Positions 38,744-47,470 of a DNA stretch of 64,000 nt are shown piece after piece. This DNA is from Nannocystis pusilla (GTDB lineage Bacteria; Myxococcota_A; Polyangia; Nannocystales; Nannocystaceae). A program made the translations under genes and the position numbers. Each line of letters opens with the position of its first letter. The stretch's first letter is position 1. The notes below the pieces were generated by a model, which searched no databases, was not told the origin of the DNA, and was given only the letters and a program-made list of their open reading frames with translations. The stretch is from contig NZ_JAPNKE010000002.1 in the NCBI RefSeq assembly GCF_026626665.1, positions 10,250,001-10,314,000 on the forward strand. Reading direction: 5' to 3'.

Positions 38744-39456
38744 GGCCAAGGCCGTTTAAACGCCGCGAGCAGGCCGACTTGCGGGCCGAACTGCAGCTCG
38801 CAGAAGCCCGGCGCGGCCGGGGCCGAGAACGCGGCGCGGCAGCGGCCGCCGGGGAAGCTGAGCGAGAAGCGGATCGCCAGGTCGAGCCAGACGCGGCCGC
38901 CGAGGTGGATGGTCGCGCCGGGGGCTGCGACCGCGTGGCCGAGCACCCCGCCGCGGGCGCCCAGCACCTGCGGGCCGACGGCCGCGAGCAGGTAGGCGGC
39001 GAAGGTCTCGGTGCGCAGGGGGATCCACCGCACCATCGGCGCGATGCGGAAGGCCGCGCCCGGGTCGCCGGCGCGCGGCCGCTGCGACGGGTCGGTGGGC
39101 GAGGCGAGGAGCACCGTCGCCTGCAGCTCGCCGCCGATCTCGAGGCTCTCGCGCAGGAAGTAACCGCCGCGCAGGCTGACCCCGACGAGCGTCAGCTGGC
39201 TGGCGATGCTGCTGTCGGCGAAGAGCCCCAGCTCACCGCCGCGGCGGCGAAACGGCGCGACCGGGGTCAGCATGGGCTCGGCCGCGTGGACCTCGATCGT
39301 CGCGCCCGCGACCGCGAGCGCGAGGACGACCTGCACCGACCGACCGCAGGCCCGCGCGCCTCGCGACGACCCGACGTGCTCCGCACAGGCGGAGCCGAGC
39401 GACGCGACACGCGAAACGAAGGCCCGCTGTCGCGTCGAGGTGGAGAGGTCGCGCAC
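38744..39456 (-). CDS. outer-membrane beta-barrel-like protein, stop lost in repeat array
   Basis: A start at GTG 39456 (or 39492) gives an N-terminal region with a signal-type segment (LALAVAGATIEVHAAEP). It is followed by amphipathic beta strands (GELGLFADSSIASQLTLVGVSLRGGYFL and similar), typical of small outer-membrane or secreted barrel proteins. The recognisable protein ends at about 38747 with QVGLLAAFKRPW. No stop follows: the frame passes through the 14-bp array and stays open to 37597, antisense to the MAPEG and argS genes. The end given here is the border of native-looking sequence. Function not identified. Confidence 0.55.
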
Positions 39457-39512
39457 GGCGAGCGATCGTAGCGGTCCGCGGGGCGGGGTCAATCCGCGAC
39501 TACGATCGGCCG

Positions 39513-41090
39513 ATGTCGAGCTCGACGCTGGTCCTCACGCTCGCCGCGGCCGCGGTGGCGAATCCGTACGCCCCCGACGCGCGGCCGGTGGTGCTCGACT
39601 TCCGCCCCGGGGCCGTCAACGCGGTGCCGCTCCTGCCCGCGCCCGCGGACGGCGCGACCTTCTCGGACCTGGCCGCGCACGAGGGCCTGCCGGTGGTCGA
39701 GAAGGAGCCCGGGACGCTGCCGCCGGGTTGGGTGCAGCTCGGCGGCATGGTCGTGCCCGAGGCCGTCGCTCAGGGCGCGCCCGTGATCTCGCCGTTCGTC
39801 GCGCGGCCGGAGGTCGCGGCCGGCAAGGTCGAGGGCCCCGGCGCCGACGAGCTGTGTGCGTACCCCGACGCCGTCCCCGGCGGCATCTACCCCGGCGAGT
39901 TCCGCCGCGGCACCGAGTACCCGCGCCGCGGCACGATCTACATGAACTACACCGGCGGCGTGCTCTACAACGGCATGGGCGACAACTCGGCCGAGAACTG
40001 GTCGGCGCTGGCCAAGACCGGCTCGAAGTACCCGGTGTACACGGGCGGCGAGGAGCGGGCGATCGCCGTCGCGCAGGCGGTCCAGGCCGACTTCGCCGCC
40101 TGGGCCCTGCGCGTGGTCTACCTCGAGCGCCCGCCGAAGGTGCTGCCCTACGTGATGATCATGATGGGCGGCCACTACAGCGACACCACCGCCGGGCCGT
40201 CGGGCGGCGTGGCGCCGGGCTCCGACTGCGAGGACATCGGGCTGCGCAACGTCTGCTACGCGTTCGTCAACGACGAGTCGACGAGCAACCAGGCCAACGT
40301 GGCGAGCCAGGAGATCGGCCACACCATGGGGCTCGGGCACACGGAGGGCAACGACCGGGTGATGGCGTTCGGCTACGACACGTACGCGCCGATCGACATG
40401 GGCTTCGGCGCCGAGTGCACGCCGATCATCACCGTGCAGGGTCAGTCGGGCGCGTGCGTCGGGATCAACAAGTGCCACTGCAACGACGGCGAGCTGCAGG
40501 ACGACTCGCGCACCCTGTCGGCGATCTACGCCCCGCCGGGCCCCGACGTCGTGCCGCCCGAGATCACGATCACCGCGCCGGCCGACGGCGCCGTGTTCCA
40601 GGAGGGCGACGACGTGACCGTGGTGTTCGAGCCGTGGGACGACTACGGCGGCTACGGCTGGAAGCTGATGATCGAGCACGACGGCGAGCTGGTGGCCGAC
40701 GTGGTCGACTACAACGCGACCCTCGAGTTCACCCTCAGCAACATGCCGCCCGGCAGCTACGAGCTGACCGCGCTGGTGATGGACCAGGCCGAGCAGACCG
40801 CCGAGCACACGATCTCGATCACCGTCGAGGGCTCCGCCGCCCCGACCACCAGCGCCGGTGAGAGCGAGGGCGACAGCGACGCGAGCACGGGCGACGCGAG
40901 CACCGGCGACGAGACCGGCGCCACGAGCGACGGCGGCGCGACGGCGGGCGGCGCGAGCGAGGGCGAGGGCAGCGACGGCGCCGCGGCCGGCGACGCCGAC
41001 GATTCGTGCGCGTGCAAGACCGACGGCGCACCGACCGGCGCGGCGTGGGGCCTGCTCGCGCTGCTCGGGCTGCGCCGCCGCCGGCGCTGA
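39513..41090 (+). CDS. secreted metzincin-like metalloprotease with MYXO-CTERM tail
   Basis: The ATG at 39513 gives a signal peptide and 525 residues. The active-site region reads SQEIGHTMGLGHTEG, which fits the metzincin pattern H-E-x-x-H-x-x-G-x-x-H except that the first His is Gln (Gln266-Glu267, His270, His276). A later MAFGYD may be the Met-turn. A bacterial Ig-like domain (about 350-440) precedes a Ser/Thr/Gly/Asp linker, and the protein ends with CACK, a hydrophobic helix and five Arg, the sorting tail of myxobacterial secreted proteins. The loss of one zinc ligand may make it inactive or alter its metal. Confidence 0.82.
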   Translation: MSSSTLVLTLAAAAVANPYAPDARPVVLDFRPGAVNAVPLLPAPADGATFSDLAAHEGLPVVEKEPGTLPPGWVQLGGMVVPEAVAQGAPVISPFVARPEVAAGKVEGPGADELCAYPDAVPGGIYPGEFRRGTEYPRRGTIYMNYTGGVLYNGMGDNSAENWSALAKTGSKYPVYTGGEERAIAVAQAVQADFAAWALRVVYLERPPKVLPYVMIMMGGHYSDTTAGPSGGVAPGSDCEDIGLRNVCYAFVNDESTSNQANVASQEIGHTMGLGHTEGNDRVMAFGYDTYAPIDMGFGAECTPIITVQGQSGACVGINKCHCNDGELQDDSRTLSAIYAPPGPDVVPPEITITAPADGAVFQEGDDVTVVFEPWDDYGGYGWKLMIEHDGELVADVVDYNATLEFTLSNMPPGSYELTALVMDQAEQTAEHTISITVEGSAAPTTSAGESEGDSDASTGDASTGDETGATSDGGATAGGASEGEGSDGAAAGDADDSCACKTDGAPTGAAWGLLALLGLRRRRR

Positions 41091-41099
41091 CGTGCGGAC

Positions 41100-41430
41100 C
41101 GGCGCGCGCGACGGTGCAGCGCTGATGCGCGCGGAACCCCGGACGCTCGACTTGCGCCCGGCCTGACGGTGCCGTGCCGAAGCGCGCGGAACCCCGGACG
41201 CTCGACTTGCGCCCGGCGCGGCGGTGACGTGCCGATGCCCGTGGAGCCGCGACCGCTCGAATCGCGTCGGTCCGATGGTGCCGATGCGTGGAGCTGCGAC
41301 CGCTCGAAGCGCGTCGGTCCAACGCCGACGCCAGGGCGACTCGCGCGACCCCGGGTGCTCGAATCGCGCGGGTCCGACGGTCACGTGCCGATGCGCGGAG
41401 CCCCTGACCGCGTCCGGCGATGACGCCGAG
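41100..41430. repeat. degenerate direct repeats in the spacer
   Basis: GCGCGGAACCCCGGACGCTC and its continuation occur at 41129 and 41184 (55 bp apart). A related GACCGCTCGAATCGCGTCGG unit occurs at 41251 and 41298 and again near 41350. No gene is seen in this stretch between two convergent genes. Confidence 0.7.
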
Positions 41431-41496
41431 ACGAGGCGCGCGGGTTCATCGCGCCGGTGCGGTCGCGTGGATCATCTCACGGGCGGCGCGATCGAG

Positions 41497-41580
41497 CAGG
41501 TCTCATACGACATGCTCATAAGAGCATGTCTTAATAAGCATGTCTTATCAAGCATGCCCGTTCAGACATCCGCCTCGAGC
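41497..41580. repeat. 14-bp repeat array, six units
   Basis: Cores at 41497 (CAGG), 41511, 41525, 41539, 41553 and 41567. CATGCTCATAAGAGCATG shows arms CATGCTC/GAGCATG, a compensatory change relative to CATGTCC/GGACATG elsewhere. It covers the C-terminal codons and stop of the reverse gene (41548). Confidence 0.95.
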
Positions 41581-43976
41581 GCGCCGCCGTCGCCGCGCCA
41601 GCCCCAGCGCGGCCAGCCACCACGCCCCGCCGGCTCGCGAGTCGCACGCGCAGCCGTCCTCGCTCGTCTGCGGAGCCACGAACGCCGCGCCCGCGCTCCA
41701 GCTCCCCGTGGTCTCGCCGGTCGCGCCGGTGGTGAGCGTTTCCTCGGCCCCGGTCGTCGGGGACTCCTCGGCCCCGGTCGAGCCGGTCAAATTATCACCT
41801 GTCTCCGGGGACATGCAGCCCTCGACCACCAGCGGCAGCGCGCGTCGCAGCTCAGCGTCCCCGCGGCGAAACCCGAATCTTCACAGGTCTGGCCGCCGAG
41901 GTCGCCGCCGTCGCACGCCTCGCCCCCGCTGCGGACCCCGTCGCCGCAGAACTCGCACAGCGCCGGCATCGGGGCTTCGCACGGGCGGATCTGGTGGTGA
42001 CACAGCACCTCGTTGAGCACCGCGTAGGCCGCCTCGCCGTGGTTGCAGGCGATGTATGTGGCGTTGTCGTCGGCGAACCCGCGGTAGGTGCTGCTGCTGA
42101 CCTGGGCCGCGTAGAGGAGCGCGCGGCCGATCGCGTCATGGGCCGGCGCGGCGGCGAGGGCCGGCAGCGGCGTGCACTCGTAGGGCGGCGCGGTCGCGCA
42201 GCTCTCCGCGTGCAGCAGCTCCCAGAAGGCCTGGAACCAGCTGTCGACGGCATAGCCGACCCCGCGGTCGCACAGGCCGGTGCCCTCCGCGAAGTCGATG
42301 TCCGTCTGCGTCGGCAGGTCGCACAGGTCGGGGAACTCGTTCTCGTCGCTGGTGCACGCGGGGTCGTCGTCGGCGACGAAGCGCGAGAAGTCGGCGCCGC
42401 TCGGGCGACACGCCGCGTTGTGCGGGTTGCGGTTCTCGCCGAGGCTGAGCCGCGTCAGCGTCGCGCACGAGTCGCTCCGGCCGGCCGCGGGGTAGAGCGA
42501 ACGGTAGAACCACAGCGCCATCAGGCTGGCGTAGGTCTCCGACAGCGGCAGGACGTCGTCGGTGGTGCCGGGGTGGCAGTCGGCCGCGCACGGCATGCAC
42601 ACGAACGGCTCGAACATCAGGCCCGGCGCGGCGAACAGATCGACGAAGTGGCCGAACTCGTGCGGCAGCACCGACGACGACTGGTTCGCGCCCTTGAGGT
42701 ACATCGCCCCGACGACCTCGTGCGGTCCGGGGCCGGCCGGGTGCTGCAGCGCCTCCGGCGGCTCGGCGGTCGCCCCGGCCCAGGCCGACGACACGCACCA
42801 GCGGCCTCGGCCCCGCACAGCGGCGCGGCCGGATCGGCGGCGACCACCAGGCGCGGCGCGAACTGCCCCGCCGGCAGCGCGCTGTCCAGCCCCAAAGTGG
42901 GCAGCGCGCTGTCCCAGCGCCCGTGCATGAAGGCGTCGGTATGGGCATAGAAGCTGCGCAATAAATAATAAGAGTTCTGCAGCCCGTATTCGCGGGAGTC
43001 GGGGTAGGCGTCGAACTCGCCGCCGAGCTCGCCGTAGATCGGGCTCGCCAGCGCCTCCGCGCGCGACTCGGCCCCCGCGGCGTCGATCAGCACGACCTGC
43101 GCGTCGGCCAGCCGCACGTTGCCGTCGGAGAGCGACCCGGTGGTCGGCAGCCGCACCGTCTCGATCGGCGCGGTGAAGATGTCGCCGTCGAGCGCTTCGG
43201 CCCGCACCTCGAACGCCAGCGCGTCGCCGAGGCCGGCGGCGGTCGGGTCGGTGAACGACAGCAGCGGCAACAGCTGGGCGCGCGGATCGGCGGCGACGAC
43301 CACGTCGGCGACCCGCGCAGAGCCGTGAAACACCGCGGCCGCCCACCCCAGCGCGCGCCCGCGGGAACGCGACCAGGCGCAGCTGCACGGGCCGCAATGC
43401 CTCGCGGTCGAGCCCCGTGCGCGCGGCGGCGTGCGCGAGGACGCTGGCGACCGCGACGTCGCGAGCGGCCGGCGCGGCGACGAAGGCGTAGTCCTCGCGG
43501 CCGTCGACCACGGCGCCGCGGATCCCGATCACCCCGCCGCGATCGGCGACGAGCGTCAGCGTGGCGTCGGCGCCGAACACCGGCCATTCGCGGTAGTGCT
43601 GACGCAATCGCAGCAGGCGCAGCGCCCCGGCCTCGACCCGGCCGATCGGCGTCGCCGGCAGGCCGAGGTCGCGCGCGCGCAGGCCGGCGGCCAGGCCGAG
43701 GTCGCGCGGGTGGTCGACGATGAATTGCAGCAGCCGCAGCCGCACCAGCCAGTCGGGCTCACCGGGGCCGAGCGCGAACAGCCGGGCCCCGAACGCCGCG
43801 AGGCCGTAGGTGTCGCCGTCGCCGTGGCAGTAGCGCGCGTGGTCGCAGGCCGCGGCGAGGCACGGCAGGTCGCACGCGGGTCCGGTCATTCCCGGCGGGC
43901 AGCTCGCGGCGGGGACGCGGCAATCAAGCTGCTGCGCGTCGAAGGGCGCCAGCAGCAACGACCACGCCAGCAGCAT
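41548..43976 (-). pseudogene. secreted HExxH metallopeptidase with MYXO-CTERM tail, three frame breaks
   Basis: A signal-type start at ATG 43976 leads to an FTP/PepSY-like N-terminal region. LPHEFGHFVDLF then gives a zinc HExxH site, followed by a Cys-rich CGDGVRSGGEACDGG module, a Thr/Gly/Glu linker and a CACDSRAGG...Arg5 sorting tail. The pieces are in frames that switch near 43340, near 42790 and near 41840. Between breaks the sequence is well preserved, so either the gene is recently broken or the assembly has indels. The last break lies within 30 bp of a repeat dyad. Closest in layout to secreted M4/M36-type peptidases, but the exact family is unsure. Confidence 0.65.
41798..41815. repeat. 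18-bp dyad inside the broken metallopeptidase gene
   Basis: CCTGTCTCCGGGGACATG. It falls between the Cys-rich module and the Thr/Gly linker, just beside a frame break. Confidence 0.75.
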
Positions 43977-44042
43977 CGCCGGCAGCGTTTCACACGCGGA
44001 CCACGAGCGTCAACGGAGGCGAGCGCGCAGCCCCGAAGCGAA

Positions 44043-44065
44043 CAAGGCCCCGAATCGGGGCCTTG
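44043..44065 (-). terminator. hairpin downstream of tRNA-Gly
   Basis: CAAGGCCCCG and its complement CGGGGCCTTG pair around a 3-nt loop directly 3' of the reverse-strand tRNA. There is only a weak T-rich tail, so termination efficiency is uncertain. Confidence 0.6.
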
Positions 44066-44073
44066 TGCGAGAG

Positions 44074-44146
44074 AGCGGGAGACGGGGATCGAACCCGCGA
44101 CATTCAGCTTGGGAAGCTGACACTCTACCAACTGAGTTACTCCCGC
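44074..44146 (-). tRNA. tRNA-Gly (anticodon CCC)
   Basis: The reverse complement folds into a full cloverleaf: acceptor GCGGGAG/CTCCCGC, D stem ACTC/GAGT with AGTTGGTA in the loop, anticodon stem TCAGC/GCTGA with loop TTCCCAA (anticodon CCC), and a T arm with TTCGATC. 73 nt with T as discriminator base. CCA is not encoded. It would read GGG codons. Confidence 0.95.
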
Positions 44147-44307
44147 GGGGCCGGTATGTCTACCAGGGTGCGCGCCCGGCCGCAAGTCCGGTGCGCATCC
44201 GCCACGGGCCCCGCGAGCGCCGGGCTCGGGCGGCGCTGCCGGGCCTGACGCTCCGTGCGCCGCGCTTTTCTTGCGGCGCGCGTCTGCTCGCGGTAAGTGC
44301 GCGGAGG

Positions 44308-44897
44308 ATGCACTCGAAGGCGGACATCCGGGCCCACAGCGCAGCCAGGCGGCGCGAACGGACCCCGAAGACGCAGCCGCTCGCTCGACCGAGCTGTGCG
44401 CCCACGTGCTCGCGGAGGCCCGCTGGCGCGCGGCGACCTCGGTGGCCGCGTTCGTCGGCGTCAAGGGCGAGCCCGACACCCGCCCACTGCTGATCGCCGC
44501 GCTCGCGGCCGGGAAACAGCTGTGGCTGCCGCGCATGGCCGGCCCGCGCCGCCAGCACATCGAGTTCGTGGCCGTCACCGACCTCGTGGCGCTCGCCCCG
44601 GCCCCGTTCGGCCTGCTCGAGCCGCGCGAAGGCCCGGGCGTGGCCCTCGCCGAGACCGACGTCGACCTGGTGCTGATGCCGGGCCTGGCGTTCACCCGCA
44701 CCGGCGTCCGCCTCGGCTACGGCAAGGCCCACTACGACGGCGCGATGGCCCCGCTGCGCACCCTCTCGCGCCCGGTCCGCGTCGGCCTGTGCTTCAGCGA
44801 CGAGCTGGTCGAGGCGCTGCCCGAGGAGCCTCACGACGTCGGCGTCCATGCGCTGGCGACCGAGCTCGGCCTGATCGACTGCGTCAGCCTGCAGTGA
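44308..44897 (+). CDS. 5-formyltetrahydrofolate cyclo-ligase (frame interrupted near 44370)
   Basis: An ATG at 44308 after GGAGG gives MHSKADIRA, the usual N-terminus. A one-base loss near 44370 shifts the frame, after which PEDAAARSTELCAHVL and the rest follow. Family motifs are ATSVAAFVGVKGEPDT, LWLPRM, DLVLMPGLAFTRTGVRLGYGKAHYD (the ATP/folate loop) and VGLCFSDELVE. The enzyme converts 5-formyl-THF to 5,10-methenyl-THF with ATP in the cytoplasm. About 196 residues. A 14-bp repeat array begins at the base after the TGA stop. Confidence 0.88.
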
Positions 44898-44985
44898 CAT
44901 GTCCGGAAGAGCATGTCCGAGATGACATGCCCTTTCGTACATTCGCTTGCGAGCATGTCCGATCGGTCATGTCCCCGCGAGGACC
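44898..44985. repeat. 14-bp repeat array, six units, starting at a stop codon
   Basis: Cores at 44898, 44912, 44926, 44940 (CATT), 44954 and 44968, then a degenerate continuation at 44982. The first core begins at the base after the TGA of the cyclo-ligase gene. Confidence 0.95.
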
Positions 44986-45073
44986 GTCTGGGCGGCCCCG
45001 TCGGCGGCCGCAAGCGGCTCGTCGGGCACGAGCGAGGCGGGTCGGCGGCGGCGTGAGCCGGCCGCGCCGGCGC

Positions 45074-45898
45074 TCAGTCGACCCGCTGGATCACGTGGAA
45101 GCCGAAGTCGGTCTCGATCACCGCGCTGAGCTCCCCGGGCTTCAGCGCGAACGCGGCGGTCTCGAACGCCGGCGCGAACATCCCGCGGCCGACCGAGCCG
45201 AGGTCGCCGCCGCGCTCGGCCGAGCTGTCCTCGCTGCGCTTCTTGGCCAGCGCCTCGAAGTCGGCCCCGGCCTTGCTGGCCTCGGCGTGGAGCTCCGTCG
45301 CCAGCTTCTGCGCCTCCTCCTTGCTGCGCTTGATCTTCGCCTCGGCGTTCTTGGCCCCGGCGTAGCGGACCAGGATGTGCCGCGTGTGGACCTTCTCGAC
45401 CTTGCAGCGCTGCGCGACCACGAAGCCGTGCGGGTGCTCGACCGCCGCCGAGGTCTCGCCGATGCCGAGCGCGAACACCACGTCCTTCAGCGGCGCGTAC
45501 TTCTCGGGCCACTTGTCCTTCGCGTAGGTGCCCATCGCCCCGCCCTTGGCCTTCGTCTTCGGCTCGTCGGACTCGCCGGCGAGCTCGGCGAAGCCTGTCC
45601 CCGAGGACAGCTTGGTGCGCAGCTCCTCGGCGCGCGCCTGGGCGGCGGCCTTGTCGCGGGTGACCGTCGGCTCGGCGCCCTCGGCCCCCTGCCAGGCGAC
45701 CACGACGATCTTCGCGCACGCCTCGTCGGCCTCGCCCTGCGGGTACTTCGGCGCCGGCGGGGCGGCAGGTTCGGCCTTGGCGGGCGGCGGCGCCTCGACC
45801 TTCTTGGCCGGCTCGGCCGGCGGCTCGCCGGACTTGGCGGCGCCGCCGTCGCAAGCGGCCAACAAAAGGACGAGGCAGGACAGGGCAGCGCGCGTCAT
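45074..45898 (-). CDS. parvulin-type (PpiC) peptidyl-prolyl isomerase lipoprotein with two domains
   Basis: The ATG at 45898 gives a lipoprotein signal (Leu-Leu-Ala-Ala-Cys), then an Ala/Pro/Lys linker. Two PPIC rotamase domains follow. The second is canonical (HTRHILVRYAG, SEDSSAERGGDLGSVGRGMFAPAFETAAFALKPGE split over its length, FGFHVIQ). The first is more diverged (GGAMGTYAKDKWPEKYAPLKD, HGFVVAQR). 274 residues. Such proteins help fold or stabilise envelope proteins in the periplasm. One repeat dyad lies between strands of the first domain. Confidence 0.88.
   Translation of the reverse strand: MTRAALSCLVLLLAACDGGAAKSGEPPAEPAKKVEAPPPAKAEPAAPPAPKYPQGEADEACAKIVVVAWQGAEGAEPTVTRDKAAAQARAEELRTKLSSGTGFAELAGESDEPKTKAKGGAMGTYAKDKWPEKYAPLKDVVFALGIGETSAAVEHPHGFVVAQRCKVEKVHTRHILVRYAGAKNAEAKIKRSKEEAQKLATELHAEASKAGADFEALAKKRSEDSSAERGGDLGSVGRGMFAPAFETAAFALKPGELSAVIETDFGFHVIQRVD
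45594..45611. repeat. 18-bp dyad inside the parvulin gene
   Basis: CCTGTCCCCGAGGACAGC, near-perfect arms, within the first rotamase domain. Confidence 0.75.
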
Positions 45899-46034
45899 CG
45901 CGGCCAGGATACACCCCGACGGCCCCGACGTGCGAGCGCCGGCCACCCGCGCGTACTCGCGACTTTGACGCCGTCGCACGGCTCGCCCCGCGGCCCCGGT
46001 GACGGATATCGACAAGCGGGGAGGGTCGATCGGG

Positions 46035-46052
46035 CCTGTCTTCGAGGACATG
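46035..46052. repeat. 18-bp dyad in the intergenic region
   Basis: CCTGTCTTCGAGGACATG lies between the parvulin gene and the divergent monooxygenase gene. Confidence 0.75.
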
Positions 46053-46214
46053 TGACTGCGGCGATCGCCGCGCGAGGCCGCCGCCGGGGCCGCCGGGAGC
46101 GCCATGCGCGGCTGGCCGCGGCGCTCGCGAATCGCGACCGCGACCGCCGCTCGACCCATCGAAGCGACGAAATCAGCAATCGACAGCCCCGCGAGCGGCC
46201 TGCACCTTGCCGGC

Positions 46215-46514
46215 ATGGAAGAACCCACGGTCCACGTCGTCACCACCCTGTCGACCCGGCCGCACGCGCCGGAGGCGTTCGCCGGGGCCATGCGCGAGCT
46301 CGTCCAGGCCGGCCGCGAGGTGCCCGGCAACCGCCGCTTCGAGGCCTACCAGGGCACGACGGACCCGCGCGAGTTCGTGGTGATCGAGGTGTGGGCCAGC
46401 GAGGAGGCCGCGGACGCGCACCTGAGCGCGGAGCACACCGAGCAGGCGTTCGTGGCGATAGGCCCGCTGCTCGAGCAGCCGTCGGCGATCGTCCGCCACG
46501 TCCGCGTCGCCTGA
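46215..46514 (+). CDS. ABM-domain (YgiN-like) monooxygenase
   Basis: The ATG at 46215 gives 99 residues forming one antibiotic-biosynthesis-monooxygenase ferredoxin-like domain. The pattern GNRRFEAYQGTTDPREFVVIEVWASEEAADAHLSAEHT, described in two parts here, is typical of the family. Members are cofactor-free oxygenases, heme-degrading enzymes or of unknown role. It is followed by a small helical protein and a second ABM protein in the same direction, so the three probably form one operon. Confidence 0.88.
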   Translation: MEEPTVHVVTTLSTRPHAPEAFAGAMRELVQAGREVPGNRRFEAYQGTTDPREFVVIEVWASEEAADAHLSAEHTEQAFVAIGPLLEQPSAIVRHVRVA

Positions 46515-46532
46515 GCCGCGAGGAGGAGCGCC

Positions 46533-46916
46533 ATGAACGTCCAGGAAGTCCGCGCCACGCTCACGGAGATGGAAGACTCGATGTTCGGCGGTCTGGCCGC
46601 GATCGACGTGTTCGCCAAGACGTCGGGCATGTCGATCGCCGGCCTGCGCACCTCGCCGCGGGCGTGCGCCCTGTTCAACATCCTGTTCGACCGCATCAGC
46701 GACACCCTCAAGAAGACCGGCCTGCCGGTGCCCGAGTACGTGCATCAGACCATGCTGCGCCTCGGCGAGGACGGCCAGGTCATGATCATCGTCGTCGACC
46801 TGTCCGACAAGTACCGCATGGGCATGGCGCTCGACTGCACCCGGGCCCAGCTCGGGATCATGGTCAGCGTGGTGCTCCCCGACGCCATCTCGCGCATGCG
46901 CGCGGCCCTCGGCTGA
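46533..46916 (+). CDS. small hypothetical protein, possibly roadblock/LC7-like
   Basis: The ATG at 46533 follows GAGGAGC and gives 127 residues without signal or membrane segments. Alternating helices and strands (SMFGGLAAIDVFAKTSGMSI, then VMIIVVDLSDKYRMGMALD and LGIMVSVVLPDAI) resemble the roadblock/LC7 fold, a small regulatory domain of GTPase-linked systems, but the match is by pattern only. It lies between two ABM genes, which suggests a shared pathway. Confidence 0.55.
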   Translation: MNVQEVRATLTEMEDSMFGGLAAIDVFAKTSGMSIAGLRTSPRACALFNILFDRISDTLKKTGLPVPEYVHQTMLRLGEDGQVMIIVVDLSDKYRMGMALDCTRAQLGIMVSVVLPDAISRMRAALG

Positions 46917-46956
46917 ATCCTTATCTTTAAAGAGAAAAGAAGAACGAGAGAGACCC

Positions 46957-47265
46957 ATGCCCGTGTTCAACCCGTCGATCCTCGCCGTGGTCAAGCTGTC
47001 GGTCGAGCGCGTCGCCCTCGACCGGGCGCTCGCGCTCCTGCAAGAGCTCGCCGAGCGCAGCCGATCCGAGCGCGGCTGCTCGCGCTTCGAGGTGCTGCAA
47101 GAGGCGGCCGACCCGACGCAGCTCGTCACGGTCGAGCGCTGGGACGGCGACGCGTCGGCCGACGCGCACATGCGCAGCCCCCACGTGACCGTGGCGCTGG
47201 CCCGCCTGACGCCGCTCCTGCGCGCGGCGCCGCGGTTCGCCCGTTATCGCAGCGTCGAGCGCTGA
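46957..47265 (+). CDS. second ABM-domain monooxygenase
   Basis: The ATG at 46957 follows an unusually AT/purine-rich leader (46918-46950) with several AGA-type ribosome-site candidates. 102 residues with the ABM pattern GCSRFEVLQEAADPTQLVTVERWDGDASADAHMRSPHV, of which only key parts are quoted: ERGCSRFEV and HMRSPHV. Probably cytoplasmic and dimeric, as usual for the family. The TGA stop lies at the beginning of a 65-bp tandem repeat made from the ends of this and the convergent gene. Confidence 0.85.
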   Translation: MPVFNPSILAVVKLSVERVALDRALALLQELAERSRSERGCSRFEVLQEAADPTQLVTVERWDGDASADAHMRSPHVTVALARLTPLLRAAPRFARYRSVER

Positions 47266-47470
47266 GGCTCAGGCGGGCGAGGCGACCGCGAGCTCGTGGC
47301 GCAGAGTGACGACCCGGCGTCGAGCGCTGCGGCTCATGCGAGCGAGGCGACCGCGAGCTCGTGGCGCAGAGTGACGACCCGGCGTCGAGCGCTGCGGCTC
47401 ATGCGAGCGAGGCGGCCTCGACCGCAGCGTCGAGCGCCGAGGCTCAGGCGAGCGAGGCGACCACGGCCTC
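47254..47470. repeat. 65-bp tandem repeat made of convergent gene ends
   Basis: GTCGAGCGCT recurs at 47254, 47319 and 47384 (period 65) and again at 47429 (45 bp later). Each unit contains the last codons of the ABM gene and, on the other strand, the last codons of the creatininase-like gene (GGCGAGCGAGGCGACC). Confidence 0.9.

Noticed and set aside
41497..41580. CRISPR array
   Set aside because: The repeated core is only about 10 bp, the variable part is 4 bp, and no cas gene is present. CRISPR repeats and spacers are far longer.
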